In this document: positions 62,906-64,000 of the stretch, in pieces
Layout of the letters: each line of letters begins with the position of its first letter
Position numbering within the stretch: position 1 is the first letter of the stretch
Source of the DNA: Bacteroidales bacterium
GTDB lineage: Bacteria > Bacteroidota > Bacteroidia > Bacteroidales > P3
Direction: 5' to 3'
Length of the DNA: 64,000 bases
NCBI GenBank assembly: GCA_022482545.1
Contig: JAKVOZ010000004.1
Span: forward strand, 62,001-126,000
The notes under the pieces: model-generated
Seen by the model: only the letters and a program-made list of their open reading frames with translations
Database searches by the model: none
What the model was told of the DNA's origin: nothing
Position numbers and translations under genes: made by a program

Positions 62906-63995
62906 TTTTGAAGAGATATTAAATAAAGAAGAGTTCTCAAAACAAGATATTATAACACTTCTTAGTAGTGAAGGCGAGCAAAAACAAATGTTATTGAAAA
63001 AAGCCTTAGAAACAAAACTAAAATATGTTGGTAATGATGTACATCTTAGAGGTTTGATTGAATATAGTAATATATGCGAAAAATATTGTCTTTATTGCGG
63101 AGTGAGAAACAAAAACAACAAGGTGATAAGATATACAATTACCGACCAGGAAGTTTTAGATTGTGCTCGTTTAGCCTTAAAACTCGGTTACGGTTCTATC
63201 GCTATTCAAAGTGGAGAGAGGACAGACGAAGATTTTATCAACAAGATATGCTTTTTTCTTAAAGAGATAAAAAAATTATCTGACGGAAAAATAGGAATAA
63301 CTCTTTCTTGTGGCGAACAAACAAAAGAAACCTACAAAAGATGGTTTGATTGTGGTGCTCACCGTTATCTTCTTAGAATAGAATCTTCAAACAAAGAACT
63401 CTTTTATCGTATTCACCCAAAAGACGATGAGCATAATTTTGAAAACAGACTTCGTTGTATTGATGATTTAATTAATCTTGGTTATCAAACAGGAACAGGC
63501 GTTATGATTGGTCTTCCTTTTCAAACGATAGATAATCTTGCTGATGATTTAATTTACTTTAAAAAGAAAAATGTAGCAATGGTTGGTATGGGTCCTTTCA
63601 TTGCTCACCCAGATACTCCGCTATGGAAATTTAAAGATAACATACCTTCTAATGAGCAAAGAATGTCTATGACTGAGAAGATGATAGGAGTTTTGAGGCT
63701 TATGATGAAAGAGATTAATATGGTGGCAGCAACGGCAGACCAAACGATAGATAAACAAGGTAGAGAGAAAGCAATAATTGCAGGAGCAAACGTAATAATG
63801 CCTAATCTTACACCAAACCGTTATCGTGAAGAATATTTGATTTATCCAGACAAGGCTTGCGTTGGAGATAAGCCCGAAGAATGTTATCAATGCTTAGATT
63901 TGAGAATGCGAAGTATTAAACACAAGATACTTTATAACGCATGGGGAGATAGTATTGCTTTTCTAAAACAACACAAAAAACAAGAAAATGAATGA
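62898..63995 (+). CDS. hydE: [FeFe]-hydrogenase maturase HydE (radical SAM)
   Basis: A 365-residue radical SAM enzyme with the CxxxCxxC cluster motif at C60, C64 and C67 (YSNICEKYCLYCGVR). The set YGSIAIQSGERTDEDFI, GITLSCGEQTKETYKRW and ATADQTIDKQGREKAI is typical of HydE, not of BioB or PylB. HydE works with HydF and HydG to build the di-iron subcluster of [FeFe] hydrogenase, which marks a hydrogen-metabolising anaerobe. The frame is complete; another ATG at 63988 may begin the next maturase gene outside the window. Confidence 0.93.
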   Translation: MNSFEEILNKEEFSKQDIITLLSSEGEQKQMLLKKALETKLKYVGNDVHLRGLIEYSNICEKYCLYCGVRNKNNKVIRYTITDQEVLDCARLALKLGYGSIAIQSGERTDEDFINKICFFLKEIKKLSDGKIGITLSCGEQTKETYKRWFDCGAHRYLLRIESSNKELFYRIHPKDDEHNFENRLRCIDDLINLGYQTGTGVMIGLPFQTIDNLADDLIYFKKKNVAMVGMGPFIAHPDTPLWKFKDNIPSNEQRMSMTEKMIGVLRLMMKEINMVAATADQTIDKQGREKAIIAGANVIMPNLTPNRYREEYLIYPDKACVGDKPEECYQCLDLRMRSIKHKILYNAWGDSIAFLKQHKKQENE

Positions 63996-64000
63996 AATAT

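Noticed and set aside
63988-64000. Possible start of a following maturase gene (ATG overlapping the hydE stop)
   Set aside because: Only four codons are visible, too few to support a feature.

Overview
The window looks like the chromosome of an anaerobic, AT-rich member of the Bacteroidota, most likely Bacteroidales. Evidence: promoter -7 boxes of the TAnnTTTG type (for example upstream of gyrB and of the universal stress gene), almost no Shine-Dalgarno sequences, and family-typical genes: an S46 dipeptidyl-peptidase, HU-HIG DNA-binding proteins, a YfhO membrane protein, a HU/SPOR hybrid protein and a HydE hydrogenase maturase, which points to anaerobic hydrogen metabolism. No rRNA, tRNA, CRISPR array, integrase or transposase was seen.

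Layout. Positions 1-136 hold the start of a small exported protein cut by the window edge. From 297 to about 37274 every gene is on the minus strand and builds a surface polysaccharide (O-antigen, capsule or exopolysaccharide). Reading in the direction of transcription, a small module comes first (32508-37274: Wzx flippase, F420-type iron-sulfur protein, pyruvyl transferase, GT2). The main operon then starts near 32415 and runs from rmlA and rmlB through nucleotide-sugar dehydrogenase, a second flippase, VioA-like aminotransferase, WbqC and an acyl-making cassette to polymerase, glycosyltransferases, WbpB/WbpE-like enzymes, a LegB/LegC-like pair, the initiating sugar phosphotransferase and a deacetylase. 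From 37419 to 61645 lies conserved housekeeping DNA: dpp7-like peptidase, tamB, a BASS transporter, hisS, an M20 dipeptidase, a SPOR protein, usp, htrA (plus strand), gyrB, yfhO, an M16 protease, HU/SPOR, kdsB, a deoxynucleoside kinase and an HU gene. The right end (61913-63995, plus strand) carries an exported YD-like repeat protein and hydE.

How the genes fit together. The most interesting block is 16443-23635: two acyl carrier proteins, an FkbH-like protein, two KAS III enzymes, a malonyl transacylase, a ketoreductase, a GNAT transferase and a metallo-beta-lactamase-fold hydrolase, with no dehydratase or enoyl reductase. This predicts a short hydroxyacyl group made on a carrier protein and placed on an amino sugar. 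Candidate acceptors are made in the same locus: dTDP-4-amino-4,6-dideoxyglucose (RmlA, RmlB, VioA-like; RmlC and RmlD are absent) or a UDP-4-amino-trideoxy sugar (LegB/LegC-like).

The locus also shows scars of gene-by-gene assembly: an exact 80-base copy of an aminotransferase 3' end left beside the neighbouring glycosyltransferase, a 48-codon GT2 5' remnant next to an AAA ATPase gene, and a 14-base copy of a ketoreductase tail beyond the second KAS III gene. Other notable structures are 22-base-period repeat arrays upstream of HU genes, a 28-base-pair hairpin directly behind a good promoter at 44277-44385, and two families of dispersed intergenic repeats.
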